Source: Sialis fuliginosa (Eukaryota > Arthropoda > Insecta > Megaloptera > Sialidae). Taken from it: DNA of 64,000 bases. The position numbers and the translations under genes were made by a program. The notes beneath the pieces were generated by a model. That model ran no database searches. It had not been told where the DNA came from and was given only the letters and a program-made list of their open reading frames with translations. Below are positions 1 through 10,656 of the stretch, in pieces (the stretch's first letter is position 1; each line of letters begins with the position of its first letter). The DNA lies in NCBI GenBank assembly GCA_961205875.1, contig OY540813.1:24647001-24711000 (forward strand), given 5' to 3'.

Positions 1-151
1 GTTTATCTTAACTATGTTTGTGCAAACATTTTATAAGTCTAACGTGAAATTAAACTATGTGTGTGAAACGTGTGCTGTTTTTCTTAAAATTAGAACAGTT
101 GATGAGTTATTGACAATTTTTTCTGCCTTTCAATATATTTGAAAATGTAAA

Positions 152-245
152 ATGGCTGAAATAAATTCGCCGATGCAGAATGGATCAAAATCACAAATGA
201 CAACTAAAGCAGATTCTTCAATAAAAATTGAAGGTCAAATTACAG
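152..245 (+). CDS. First coding exon (exon 1) of a long multi-exon host gene
   Basis: The ATG at 152 has a good context (A at -3, G at +4) and opens 31 codons beginning MAEINSPMQNGSKSQ. The exon ends ...ACA G followed by gtaatt at 246, so the intron is phase 1. Joined to the exon at 3873, the frame stays open for 34 further complete codons, which is the main support. The product is polar, low in hydrophobics, and has no signal peptide or recognisable domain, as expected of an alternative N-terminus. The host gene is not recognised. Bases 1-151 would be 5' UTR or promoter. The whole F-box gene at 610-1392 lies in the intron that follows. An alternative reading is that this exon is a leader of the F-box transcript, because a good acceptor lies at 594-595. 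Confidence 0.6.
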
Positions 246-583
246 GTAATTTAAGTAAATGTGTCGATGTTAATTTGTGTATGACATTTACATATACATA
301 CATTTTATTTATATTTGGTCTCGCAAATAGTTTTATGTATTTTTTATATATGTTTGTATTAATTTTTTTACCTGTCACCGTAACGGTTCTAAAGTTGAGG
401 TTATGTTTATGATTTTTGTGATTAAATAATTTAAATCTGCATGATTTTCATCTATTTTGATTTTATTTTGCACAAGGTATGTACTGATTTATTAATTTAT
501 TTAGCATTTCGTTTATGTTCAGTTTTTTGTTTTAATTCGGCTTATAATTTATTTTATTGACAAAATTTGAAGTATTAATTCAT

Positions 584-595
584 CTTATATTTTAG
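584..595 (+). other. Splice acceptor directly upstream of the F-box ATG
   Basis: The tract catcttatattttag ends at 595, just 14 bases before the ATG at 610. It suggests a 5' UTR intron for the F-box gene. If exon 1 of the host (donor at 246) used this acceptor, the host frame would read GAT then TGA (598-600), giving a 32-codon upstream frame that stops 9 bases before the F-box start. Confidence 0.5.
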
Positions 596-609
596 ATTGA
601 CCACAAAAA

Positions 610-1392
610 ATGCAAACTCCAATATTATTGCAAGATAGTACGAGAACTGAAGTGCCTGTCACATTAAAATTACTGTTTGACAATATCTACAAAGAATCAA
701 AACCTACTCGAGAAGAACTTTTAATGTCATTAATATATTTGTTAATGTTGGAAGTTGGATTTACACCAAAGTCAATTGATCTTGATGATGCATTAAATGA
801 TGGTTGTTTTAATATAAAGAGAATAATATCATTATGTGAACATCCAAAACTGTGGACAAAAAACGATAGTGGATATGAAATGTGCTTTGTATTGAATAAT
901 ACAAAAATAGAAACTCTAGTAACAGTTTCTTCATTTAGTGTAGGCTTAATATTAAACATTATGAATTCAAATATGGAAACAAATGGAACTGAATATGTCA
1001 ATTCACATTTCATCAATACATCAACATTTATTTTGAATGAATCTGCAGAACTGTTATTCAAATTCAATAATTTGAAAAGATTTTCAATTGAACTTAAAGA
1101 CGGTGTAATTATTCCTGCTAAATGTAATATTTTATTTGATGAAAATATAACTTATTCATGTTTACAAAAATTACCATGGGAATTGGTTATGAACATTGCA
1201 TTGTATCTGCCTGTCTCAGATGTTGTTAACTTAAGTCAAACTTGTAAATATTTAAATGGAATTAGATTTGAGACAGTGATTGAGAGTCGAGTGAGTGAGG
1301 AGAAAAAGAGAACGCAAGAAATTTTGAGACGGAAGAAATTAATGTTACAAAGGAGGAGCAGTTTGAATGCATTTTTATTCAATATCATTTAG
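610..1392 (+). CDS. F-box protein of the FBXO7/nutcracker type, nested in intron 1 of the host gene
   Basis: A complete 260-codon uninterrupted reading frame. Residues about 15-165 resemble the FP (FBXO7/PI31) domain, including the helix LLMSLIYLLMLEVGFTP typical of FBXO7 proteins. Residues about 187-215 form an F-box (LPWELVMNIALYLPVSDVVN, then LSQTCKYLNGI). The tail is basic (RRKKLMLQRRSS). In the known family the F-box binds SKP1 in an SCF ubiquitin ligase and the FP domain binds the proteasome regulator PI31; Drosophila nutcracker acts in sperm individualisation. The N-terminal ubiquitin-like domain and long C-terminus of vertebrate FBXO7 are absent. The start is fixed by an in-frame TGA at 598-600. 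An AATAAA lies at 1463. It sits on the same strand as, and inside an intron of, the surrounding gene. It could be a retrocopy, but the frame is intact. Confidence 0.8.
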   Translation: MQTPILLQDSTRTEVPVTLKLLFDNIYKESKPTREELLMSLIYLLMLEVGFTPKSIDLDDALNDGCFNIKRIISLCEHPKLWTKNDSGYEMCFVLNNTKIETLVTVSSFSVGLILNIMNSNMETNGTEYVNSHFINTSTFILNESAELLFKFNNLKRFSIELKDGVIIPAKCNILFDENITYSCLQKLPWELVMNIALYLPVSDVVNLSQTCKYLNGIRFETVIESRVSEEKKRTQEILRRKKLMLQRRSSLNAFLFNII

Positions 1393-1462
1393 AATTTGAT
1401 ACATTTTTTATATTTATCATTATTATGTGATGAATTATTTATAAATAATCTATTTTTGATTG

Positions 1463-1468
1463 AATAAA
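1463..1468 (+). terminator. Poly(A) signal of the F-box gene
   Basis: Canonical AATAAA about 70 bases after the TAG stop, followed by A/T-rich sequence. It supports an independent 3' end for the nested gene. A second AATAAA lies at about 1499. Confidence 0.6.
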
Positions 1469-1489
1469 AAAATTATACATATTTCGAAA

Positions 1490-2708
1490 TGTTGGTAAAA
1501 TAAAACATATTTCTTTATATTTATTGGGTGATCAAATATTTAATAAAAAATATTTTGCAGTAAGTAAATTAAGTTGATTGTATTTTTCCTGAAACAGCCA
1601 GTTGATTATTAATTAAGTAGAATTGTAATCTGCAATATTTATTTAATCTTTTCTTATCTAGCATTTTAGACAAATACTATTATTATCTGAAGTGATAATG
1701 TAGACATTAAAGTGTTATTTATCTTTGAATAAAATGATGATAAAGAAAGTGTATATTTTATAAAATATAAATCCATGATAAACACTGTCGAGAAAATTAA
1801 GAAAATAATTTTTAAGTTTTAATTTACGAAGTTTTGCATCAACATGCATGGATTTATTTAGTTTTGACAGCATGCATTTTGCAACGAACAAAAATGTATG
1901 ATTTGTTGAACTGAGAAGCTTCTCGACTACATAAGAATGATTTTGAAATTTTCGCCCACCCCCCCCCCCCCCCTTTCCCTCTTCTAAGGATTCATAAGAT
2001 TTAGGTGACTATTTCCCCCACATCCTTACGAAAGTTTTTTTTTATGTATACAGTAGTAGAAAAGTAGATTAATTAACACATGTAACATTATGTAAATAAA
2101 TATTTTATTCACACACAATAGTGAAAAAATTGGAGTTCTTAATAATTCAAATGCTTGTGCAATTTTTAATAGTACGTTTCTACTTAACATATTTTAAAAT
2201 AATTAACTAAAAAGATAAAACTTACGTAAGTAACTCTGGACCCCTCCTCTCCTCCTACTTATGATTAGTTTTTTTTATCAATTATTATATGTTCTTTGAT
2301 TCATGAGGTGTTATGGACCTCTTTCCCCCAAAGCCTTACATAATTATTGGACACTCGTTAATTCACATCCAAATTTTTTATATTATTACTACAAAAATCG
2401 ATATAAGACGCATGTAGTTTGTATATTTACAAAAATTAATAAAAAAAATTAAATTGATGTCGGTAGTATTTGATAATTTTCTTGTTTAAATAGCTTTAAA
2501 TTATTTATTTATTAATAAACATAATTATGTTGGTAGTATTCATAAATTCCAAAGGTGTTTGTTATGGATATTGATAAGTTTTTATGCAATCATTTTATAG
2601 TCATTTGTTCCACATATTAACCAAATGATAATTATACAGAACCTATGCTTAATTAGTTTTGTTTTATAATGTTTGTATTTTGTGTGTGTAATTTTTCGTA
2701 TGAGTGAA
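1490..2708. other. Intronic A/T-rich sequence, no gene seen
   Basis: Long A/T-rich stretch inside the host intron. It contains a run of exactly 15 C at 1959-1973 and two C-rich patches (about 2010 and 2240-2330) that look like remnants of transposon ends. No exon-like segment was seen. Confidence 0.5.
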
Positions 2709-2716
2709 TAGATATG

Positions 2717-3534
2717 CAGTGGCGTATTTTAAGATTTGGCGCCCTGGGCCTATAAAGTTTGCCCTATAAATTAACGAAAAAAAGCAAAAAACTTTTAATA
2801 ATGAAAAAAGGTCATACAAAAAAATAAATACTATTTATTAAATATTTAATTTTTTTTGCGATGCACAAATTGGTGGACAAATTCGTCAATAACACTGTCA
2901 TATATTAAGGATGGTTAAACAATTTAAACGTTTTTCGTTTATCCGGGAACTTAGATATTTTTTTATTCTTTTGAATACGGGAAACGAACGTCAGTTTTTT
3001 ATTACTCTGTTGTCCGATATTATGAGCTAGCAAAATTTGCTAGCTAGCAAGCTCTTTCAAATGAGATATCAAACTTATATGATAGTTATTTTGGAGTTTG
3101 TTGAAGACTTTGACAAGTTTCGCGCACGCGTTGTAGGTAAATACCAACGGTATTAAAACAGTGGTAATATTATGAAAATTATTTTGTACGGTGAAAGATG
3201 CCAACCGTGTAACAATTAGTTGAAGTGTGACTGCTCTAAATTCCATAACTAATGCATAGATACTAGTACAGAATTAATACCCCATTTGAAAGTAATTGCT
3301 AGCTAGCAAATTTTGCTAGCTCCTTTATAATACCGGACTATATTTTTTTTTTCAAATTGTAATGATAAACTACAACTTTCTTCTGCCGAAAAAAAATGTT
3401 TCAGTCAAATATATAGTTGATTAATGTAAAAGTATTTATGATTATTTTGCATTAATTAATGATTCTTGAGCCGTCCCTTACAGCCTGCCGCTCCGGGCCA
3501 TGGCCCCCATGGCCCTAGGGTAAATACGCCACTG
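2717..3534. mobile_element. Non-autonomous hAT-like element, interrupted by another MITE
   Basis: Starts CAGTGGCGTATTTT and ends AAATACGCCACTG, a classic hAT-type terminal inverted repeat. It is flanked by 8-bp target duplications tagatatg (2709-2716) and taaatatg (3535-3542), one mismatch. There is no transposase coding. The centre is occupied by a second element at 3012-3338. Confidence 0.8.
3012..3338. mobile_element. MITE with GTCCGATATTAT-type ends, nested in the hAT-like element
   Basis: Inverted ends GTCCGATATTAT / ATAATACCGGAC, each followed inward by a self-complementary GCTAGCAAAATTTGCTAGC block. The inside shares order and motifs (for example ggtattaaaacagtggt) with 43251-43443 and with 56690-56893, so it is a family. 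Confidence 0.65.
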
Positions 3535-3872
3535 TAAATATGCAAAGTTTTGTAACAGCAGTATTTTCTTGTGTAGATTAAAAAAATATTGTTAGGTATC
3601 AAAACAATGATATCCAATAACATAGATATCTTGAAAATAATCCACGCAATTTAAAATTTATCCCATATCAAATGAGTATTAGTCCGGAAAAATCCGGGTG
3701 CACGTTAACCCTGGATTAAACTTATAATTTCCTGGATTAAAAAAACCTTTTCCTGACGCCTAAAAATTAAATTACATGTTTATTTAATACATAAAATCAT
3801 AAAGAAAATATAATGTTGATGATAAACACAAAAAGTGTGTATAAAACTATAAAAAGTAATATATTGTTGTAG

Positions 3873-3977
3873 ATCAACAGAACAGTGTAGAAACAGGTGT
3901 CGATGTCCCGTCGGAAGTTCCATCTGGCGTGGAACAGCAGAAACAACAGCAACTACCAACAGCCAACGGTGACGTAG
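3873..3977 (+). CDS. Exon 2 of the host gene, phase 1 in and phase 1 out
   Basis: A 105-base exon is bounded by a pyrimidine-rich acceptor ending tgttgtag at 3872 and a strong donor gtaagt at 3978. With exon 1 it reads D-QQNSVETGVDVPSEVPSG..., then VEQQKQQQLPTANGDV, and ends after the first base of a G codon. Local composition is far more G/C-rich and codon-like than the surrounding intron. The segment is Gln-rich and acidic, with no domain, so it is probably disordered. Length is a multiple of three, so skipping it would not shift the frame and it could be a cassette exon. I do not recognise the protein. Confidence 0.72.
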
Positions 3978-4145
3978 GTAAGTGTGTTCAAAACTTGGAT
4001 TTCAATGGTGGAGGTGCATTTAATAACGAGCTGCTTTTCTTTATTCGTTTTTAATATTGGAGTTATTTCGATACGTGCATTTTAGATATAGGTACACAAA
4101 GTACACATGTACTTTACATAGATAATATGTAATATCTATTATTAG

Positions 4146-4240
4146 TTAACCCCTTAACGCCAGACCCGAGCTTAGCTCGGGAATACTAAATTGGCAGAAA
4201 TTACCAGACCCGAGCTTAGTTTGGGCATGATTAATTTTCG
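4146..4240 (+). repeat. Solo end of a TTAA-type element
   Basis: TTAA followed by ccccttaacgccagacc and two copies of an agacccgagctta motif. This matches the layout of the complete TTAA element at 54558 (cttaagg, then cccgaa...ctcggg units). I found no matching right end. Confidence 0.4.
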
Positions 4241-5590
4241 CGGGCAAGAAAATTTCGTTCATGTACTTACTGAACCTGAGCAAGAAAAATAATTTAAAAA
4301 TAACAAAAAATAATCATTTTTAGAGAATAATTATTACTTCTTATTTCATTGTTATTTATTATTTGTTCAATTTTAATTGTTTAAATCTTACTAAATTTTT
4401 TTTACTTATGAAATATATGTATTTCTTTTATTATTAATAAAACATTTAGTTTCATGTTGGTATGAAAAAAATAATTTTTTTTAAAGATAAAACTTTAGTT
4501 TTTGTGTCTAATGTTATTTTTATTTATTATTTTTTATTGTGTATTCCGAAAGAAAGAAAGAGAGAGAGAGTATGTTTTTTAACTACGCTCAATATACAAA
4601 AATACAGGCGCGAAATGATAATAATCAATAAGTATTTTTCGATTATTGTCTTGATTGTAAAAATCGTTAAAAAATTTTTGTGCGTTACAAAAATTGATTA
4701 ACGAATGTAAATAATATTTTATAATATATTTTTTATAATTACAATTTAAATTTATTTGATACTCAATTCTAGTAATACTGAACAACCGGGTAATTTCTAG
4801 TACCCCAGGTGCGAGAATGTGTGAATAAGTAACTTACCTTTCCCAGCTAATATAGGATTTCTTTTTTCGATTTTGTTTTGTTTGCAATGAAATACTATAT
4901 TACATGATAAGGGAAGTAAGTAAGATTTACTCTATCTGATTGTGAGCATGTTTGAAGCCTGAACTGTTAAGCCCTTCCTATAGCGAGGGCTGCAACAGGC
5001 GAGTTGAAAAACCGTTTAAAAACGTTTTTTTTCAATAAAAATTCTTAGGTTTCAATCGCGAATAACTCGAAAAATATTGGTTTATCAAAAAAACTTCATA
5101 CTACATTTTTTGCTTAAAATTAATCTCTTTATCGATTTCCTGGGTTATTTTGGCCGAAAAAATTTCCACCCCCTAAAGAAAAAGCACACGTCGGCACTGG
5201 GTCACTTTTGATTCTTGTGCTATTCTATATAACGTTTCACTTACGCACTGACACCATACTAAACTGTTTTCAGAGTAGAATAACATCTACCACTCGTGCT
5301 CTCCACTATCCCCTCTATCACTCCCTAGCTGGGTTCCGAGGTGTAAACGTAATTACACTGGATTACATATATGTATGTACCTACATATCATAAATAATAC
5401 TGCATTATATGTATATCTTAATACTATTAGCTAAGTTCAGATAGTATGCATCAGTCTATTCGAAGAGGTTATTCTCGGAGACAGGAAATGTTTTTGAGGA
5501 AAACATATGTAGGGCTACAGTATTATTAAAAAATTCAGAACAAGTCTTATTTTTACAACATAACAATTGGAAATTTTTGAAAATCTTTGA
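4241..5590. other. Intronic sequence, no gene seen
   Basis: A/T-rich. Contains a short GA-rich simple repeat near 4548-4570. About 4960-5200 looks like old repeat sequence. No exon-like segment was recognised. Confidence 0.45.
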
Positions 5591-5592
5591 TA

Positions 5593-6547
5593 TACAGGGA
5601 CAGTCATATCATGCAGGTGGAATAAATTTGAAGAGTTTATTAAGAAATTTTAAACAAAAAAGTTCATATAAACATGTGTCCGGAAACTATTCCTGAGGGA
5701 GCTACAAAAGATTTTGTCTCAAATTAGTTTTTATTTAATATTTTGAGAACCCATTGTGATACAGTACTTATATTTGATACCCGGTTTAGTATTATAGATT
5801 TCCAGCATCAAACAATGATTATTTAGACCAGGGATGTGTGGGGCCAGTCCGGCCAGTAGGCTCTTTGAGTTATATTTAGTTTTTTTTTGTTCTTAATTTT
5901 TTTTCATAAAAAAATCTACTAGAATTCAAGCTAAGTTTTTCTCCATGTGGCCGTCCGCCGCCCCTTCTGAACTGGCACCCCGAGCAGTCGCCCAGTCTCC
6001 CTCCCTAAAGCCAACATTGCTGTTATACATTAACAAAATAAGCAACGAATTTTAATAAACATAAATATTTTAAACATCAACCATTCTTTTTTCCAAAGCT
6101 TACTTGACTTTTTAATATTACACTCGAGTGATTGTTGTAGTTTTGGCCGACATCTCGACTAACAAATATATTTTCATTTTTCAAAGCAACTGTGATTTTT
6201 ATTATAATGAATATAATGTGTTGTATCTTTGTTATTAGTTGTTTTATTATCGAAGATACGAGAAACTTTGCGATCAGATTTTAAAGAAAAATTGTTCTCC
6301 AATTTCAAAATATTCACTCGATCTTTCTTTTTATAATCGGTTTAGTATTAATACGTGTTTAATACTAAACCGATTATAAAATTTCATAACTGTATCAGAA
6401 TGGGTTCTCAAAATATTGAATAAAAACTAATTTTAGACAAAAAAACCTGTAGCTCCCTCGTGAAGAATTTCCGGACAACTTTTTTCTTGAAATATTTTTC
6501 TTGATCAACTCTTCAAGTTTGTTCTTCCTGATATGACTCAACCTGTA
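5593..6547. mobile_element. Foldback element with about 200-bp arms and TACAGG ends
   Basis: Left end tacagggacagtcatatca pairs with right end tgatatgactcaacctgta. The arms continue through matching blocks such as tccggaaac/tttccgga, gggagctac/gtagctccc and gttctcaaaatatt/aatattttgagaac. The spacer includes a possible hAT-like left end at about 5832 and a fragment (6240-6310) of the repeat also seen at 16925-16999 and 19019-19100. Confidence 0.6.
6330..6380. repeat. Perfect 22-bp inverted repeat, 7-base loop
   Basis: Arm 6330-6351 (tttataatcggtttagta plus ttaa) is exactly complementary to 6359-6380, around the loop tacgtgt. It lies at the inner edge of the right arm of the 5.6-6.5 kb foldback element and would extrude as a strong hairpin. 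Confidence 0.85.
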
Positions 6548-7471
6548 TATTTGAACAGTTCAATGCCCGTAATATATATTTGTTAATATATTATTATAAA
6601 AACATTTTCTTATTTTATTATTATAATTACAATCATACGTTTGCTGCACAAAGTGTTAAAAACCTGCATTTGTGTTATAAAATGATTTTTTCAATTAAAA
6701 TTTTTGCAAATAAAATGTATTGTTATATCATAATTATTATATTTATGTTTGATTTTTTAAACAAAAATAATATATATTATTTATGAATTTCTTAGTAGAA
6801 AGCAGTAAATTCCGGAAAATCCGGCCGGAATCTGCTAGTTCCGGTCGGAAATGGAATAAAATCGTGACTTCCAGCCGGAATTCCGGTACACCCCTAATAA
6901 TAATATAATTTTTCCAAATAAAAACTAGAAATAAAAAAAATATTTAAGTAAATAAAAATTTAAAGAACAGCAAAATTTTAGCCTATCACCTCTTACACAC
7001 TAGCGACTTTTAGCAGCGCAACTATCGCCAGTATGTATGGATTTGCGATTTACATATAAAACAATGTAAAGCTAAGTCGTCAACAAAATCATAAATCCGC
7101 CACTAGAGTGACCAGGTTTTCACCCGGAGTCTCAGGGTTTGTATACTGTTTCTCCGGGCTCCGGGTTTCGTTATAATTTCTCCAGGTTTTGTAATAATGA
7201 TGACAATATAAAAAAGTTATCAAAAATAACAGGGAACCCAAAAGTGGTGATTAGGATATTTAGGTGTCGACGAAAATAAAATAAAATGTCTTCATTTACA
7301 TCTCAGGGTTTACAAAAACTGGTCACCTTATTCGCCACTGGCGAGGGGAATCACCTCTTTCACTGTTTTGTGTTCAGTAATCAGGTCACTTACTTTAATG
7401 GATCAGATCCATGCTGGATAATCATTTTGATAATATCGTACCTTGTTTATATGTTTATAAACCTACAGACA

Positions 7472-7832
7472 CAGTTGCGTAGCGAGGGGGGGGGGGGGGG
7501 CAAGGGGGTCTATCATGCCCCGGGCGCCACTTACAGAAGGGCGCCAAATGGCCCTTAACCTTTTAAACCGCATAGTATAAACCCAATTTTATAAAGAGCT
7601 AAAGGCGAGAATATGCAACTGAAGACCTTTTTTTTTTTAGTCGTGGAAATGTTAAATGTATTTAATAAATAAGATTAGATAAAATTAAAACTGAAGACCT
7701 TTTTTTTTTTTAGTCACGCCAATTTTAATTCAGATTTATTATAAAATTATTATTATTTTTTTATTTTTTTATTTTTGGGGGCGCCAAACAGATATCGTAC
7801 CCCGGGCGCCAATTATGCTTGCTACGCCACTG
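7472..7832. mobile_element. hAT-like MITE with perfect 8-bp target duplication
   Basis: Starts CAGTTGCGTAGC and ends GCTACGCCACTG. It is flanked on both sides by tacagaca (7464-7471 and 7833-7840). Inner ends are rich in gggcgcc/ggcgccc. Contains 15 consecutive G at 7486-7500. No coding capacity. Confidence 0.85.
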
Positions 7833-7849
7833 TACAGACACACCCCAAA

Positions 7850-10170
7850 TTTATGTCAACTTTGCGGTTCTAGATACAAGCCAAAACTCGAAAATGTCCG
7901 CTGGTCGAATTATTGTTTTTTTTTTATATTGGAAATTGCTTATTTTTCCAATGCGAGTTGGGAGTTGTGTTTTTTAACAGAGTTTCTGTTTTGTTACGTA
8001 TTTTCCAATCTACACGACAAATTCTTGCCTGTTACCATTTAATTTATGTCCAACTATTCAAACATGAACTAATATTTTTTATTTTTTTATTTAATGTCGA
8101 CTGTATTATAAGTAAGATATTTTAAATTGTTTCCTCTTATGAATTTTAAAACTTCAACATTTCTATATAAAATCCCTTGTGAGTATGTAGACTAACAATT
8201 ACGTTCTCCTATATGGAGTACGCGTTACAGTAGGCTGGGTTTATGTTAATTGTTTATGTAGTACAGTAACACGAGTGTGTCGTGTACGGTATATATCATA
8301 ACAATTACATATGTAATACTTGTGGGCCAGAAGTACTCAAATACAATTACAAACGGTAGTAATATAGTTTGGTTAAGTAGCTTCATCCTTCGTTAATTCT
8401 TAACCATGTTGATTAATGTTAAAAGTCTGTAGAAGGGTTTTTATTTGTCATGTCTTGAGCATCGTTCAAATCAATCGAATTAGTTTATAAATAAAGTTAT
8501 CATTACTTATATAATATGTAACAGGTAGATCTAATTTTTAGTGAACGAAAATTGTATTGATTTTAGTGAAATCATTAGAATTTGGATTGGGGTTGAGACT
8601 GAAGTGAGATTATAAGCAATCAATTTAATTTAGTTGGGTTTGATAGCAAATTCTTTATTTTAATGTACGTTGCTTGTAAATGTAGCGCACGTACTGGTGG
8701 ATCTTTATATGATTAAAACTTAATTACGATTTAAATATGAGGCAACTTATAAAATTAATGATTTTTATAATTAAATTAACCTTCCTGTATTAAAGATTAA
8801 ATATCATCAGCGTATAAAAGTTTAGGCTGGTTCATAAAATGATTTTAAACATAAATCACACAACATAATAAAAATAAAAAGTGACATTTCCATCCTTCTA
8901 TTTTTTTCGAAAATCAATAAAATGTGTTTAAAACATGGAGTATATTTGAAAAAAAAAATTGTTATATGTTATCTTATAAAAGCGTATTTAAAGAAGTTGT
9001 GAAATACAGTATCGTACCTATAAAAAAATTTGGATAGTTTGGAAATAACACTTTTTGTCAGCACATCTTGGAAGTCTTCCACTATTTAACGATATAACAC
9101 TATTCGCTATTGTCGTAAATGGGATCGACGAATTTGTCAGCAATAATATTACCCGCAAAGCTCAAATAGTATAGGAGCCAGCTGCAAAATCGGTGTAGAT
9201 TTAACAACCGTCTGCCGTTGTGGTTACTTTGTCAGACAAAGCTCGGACAATGAGTCCGGTCTACCAGCTTGTAGGAATTTAATAGGGCCCACGAAAAATA
9301 CGCACAAAAAATCACGTAACAACCGTTTGGATGTGACTGTTACTTAAAGTAAACCCCAATTAAAATTTTTTGGATATATGGCAGAAATTTTAGCGTAGGG
9401 GTTTAATTACAGGGACCCCTCAAAATTTCAACCCCAAAATTTCAGAGAGCAACCGGACCAGACCTGCTGCAAAATATTTATTTGGACGTAAACTTACATA
9501 ACAACATAATGGCAGAATTTTTTATGTGGGACTTCGGGGCTTTAGGCCTACAAATGACTAGAATTGAATCAAAATCTTAAAAATGCTGTAAAATCTAAAA
9601 TACCGAATGAAAACTTCTGCTGCGCGGTGTATACCTTTGTTATGGACCAAAAAATAGATACATATACCCATGGCAGAAGTTTTTTATTTATGCTATTCCC
9701 CACCAGCCCCGCCCATTAATTAAATAATTGTGTAGAATAAAAATATCTAAAATAAAGTCAGCGACACCATATGTCTAACTTTTATATTTAAGCCACAGTG
9801 ACTGCTTTTATGTTACAAAGAAAATGTAAAATATTTGGATTCTGTTTACGTGGACTTATGACGTGCAAAATATTAATCCTTATTGAAATAAATGATTTCA
9901 TCGTCATAAGTACTTAATGTATATAAAATGTGTCCTTTCCAGCATCCAATTTGGTCTTTTAGTTTACGAAATAACTTTAAATAAGTTATATACGGTAAAA
10001 TATTATTAATAACACGCTAATTAAAGAAGTGTTGGAGCGGGGCAGAGGGAACGATTCGCATGCGCTCGACCATTGTGTTTTGATCGTCAATTGTTTTTGT
10101 TAGGTAATTTAGGTATTGATTAGTATTTATTACAATAAACTTAATTCAACTATATTTTTCAAAAATCCTA
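7850..10170. other. Intronic sequence, no gene seen
   Basis: A/T-rich, with possible fragments of older repeats at about 9060-9560. No reading frame with protein-like content or splice-bounded exon was seen. Confidence 0.4.
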
Positions 10171-10183
10171 AACAATAATTCCG

Positions 10184-10220
10184 TAGTCCACGCGAGCGAT
10201 GCCACGGGCACAGCTAATAT
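10184..10220 (-). repeat. End of a widespread arthropod interspersed repeat, reverse orientation
   Basis: The reverse complement reads agctgtgcccgtggcatcgc then tcgcgtgga, like the 5' end of the element at 27362 (acccgcggcttcgctcgcgtgg). The rest of this copy is not recognisable. Confidence 0.45.
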
Positions 10221-10523
10221 ATTGATAAATATCACCAGAATAGTTATTTTTTGCACTTGTAGAATGGAATATTTTGCAAATGTGACGCGATGGAGCAATT
10301 TGGCCAATGATTTCGGTTTCAGTACCTACATCAAAAACTACTTTAGTATCAAAAACTTTTTATGATCCTCAGTTTTGTAAATCTGTTGTAGATAGTTATT
10401 CATCGAAATGATATATTTAAAATATTTTTCGAAATTTCAAGACACTTTTGTATTTTTTTTTTCAAACTATGTATTTTGTCCATAATCATTTTTATCTGCA
10501 CCCCCTCACACACCATTCCCAAA

Positions 10524-10656
10524 ATGTTTAGCAGCAAATATCCGATCGGCGGCGGCGAGTACAATTTGAAACACATATCTAGCGATAACGTTTCCATTGA
10601 GATAACCGGAGTGAAAGCGCGTGCTCCGGGTCGCGGGGTGGCGCGGGACGCGGTCG
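10524..10656 (+). CDS. Candidate alternative first coding exon
   Basis: The ATG at 10524 (context aaaATGt) opens MFSSKYPIGGGEYNLKHISS, then DNVSIEITGVKARAPGRGVARDAV, in a G/C-rich island that breaks the A/T background. A donor-like cg|gtggga at 10657 would end the exon after 44 codons plus one base, the same phase as the other first exons. A weaker donor (g|gtcgcg at 10630) is also phase 1. A third at about 10611 (gga|gtgaaa) would be phase 0 and would not fit. Downstream lies a GT-rich tract (10745-10785) typical of arthropod 5' leaders, so this could instead be promoter or UTR. Product not recognised. Confidence 0.4.

Noticed and set aside
245..1392. F-box reading frame as the continuous coding continuation of exon 1
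   Set aside because: Splicing 245 to 596 gives GAT TGA, a stop, so exon 1 and the F-box frame cannot form one protein by that junction. Exon 2 at 3873 continues the frame instead.
5832..6895. Possible hAT element from cagggatgtgtggggcc to ccggtacacccct
   Set aside because: The ends match only loosely, there is no target duplication, and the interval crosses the right end of another element.
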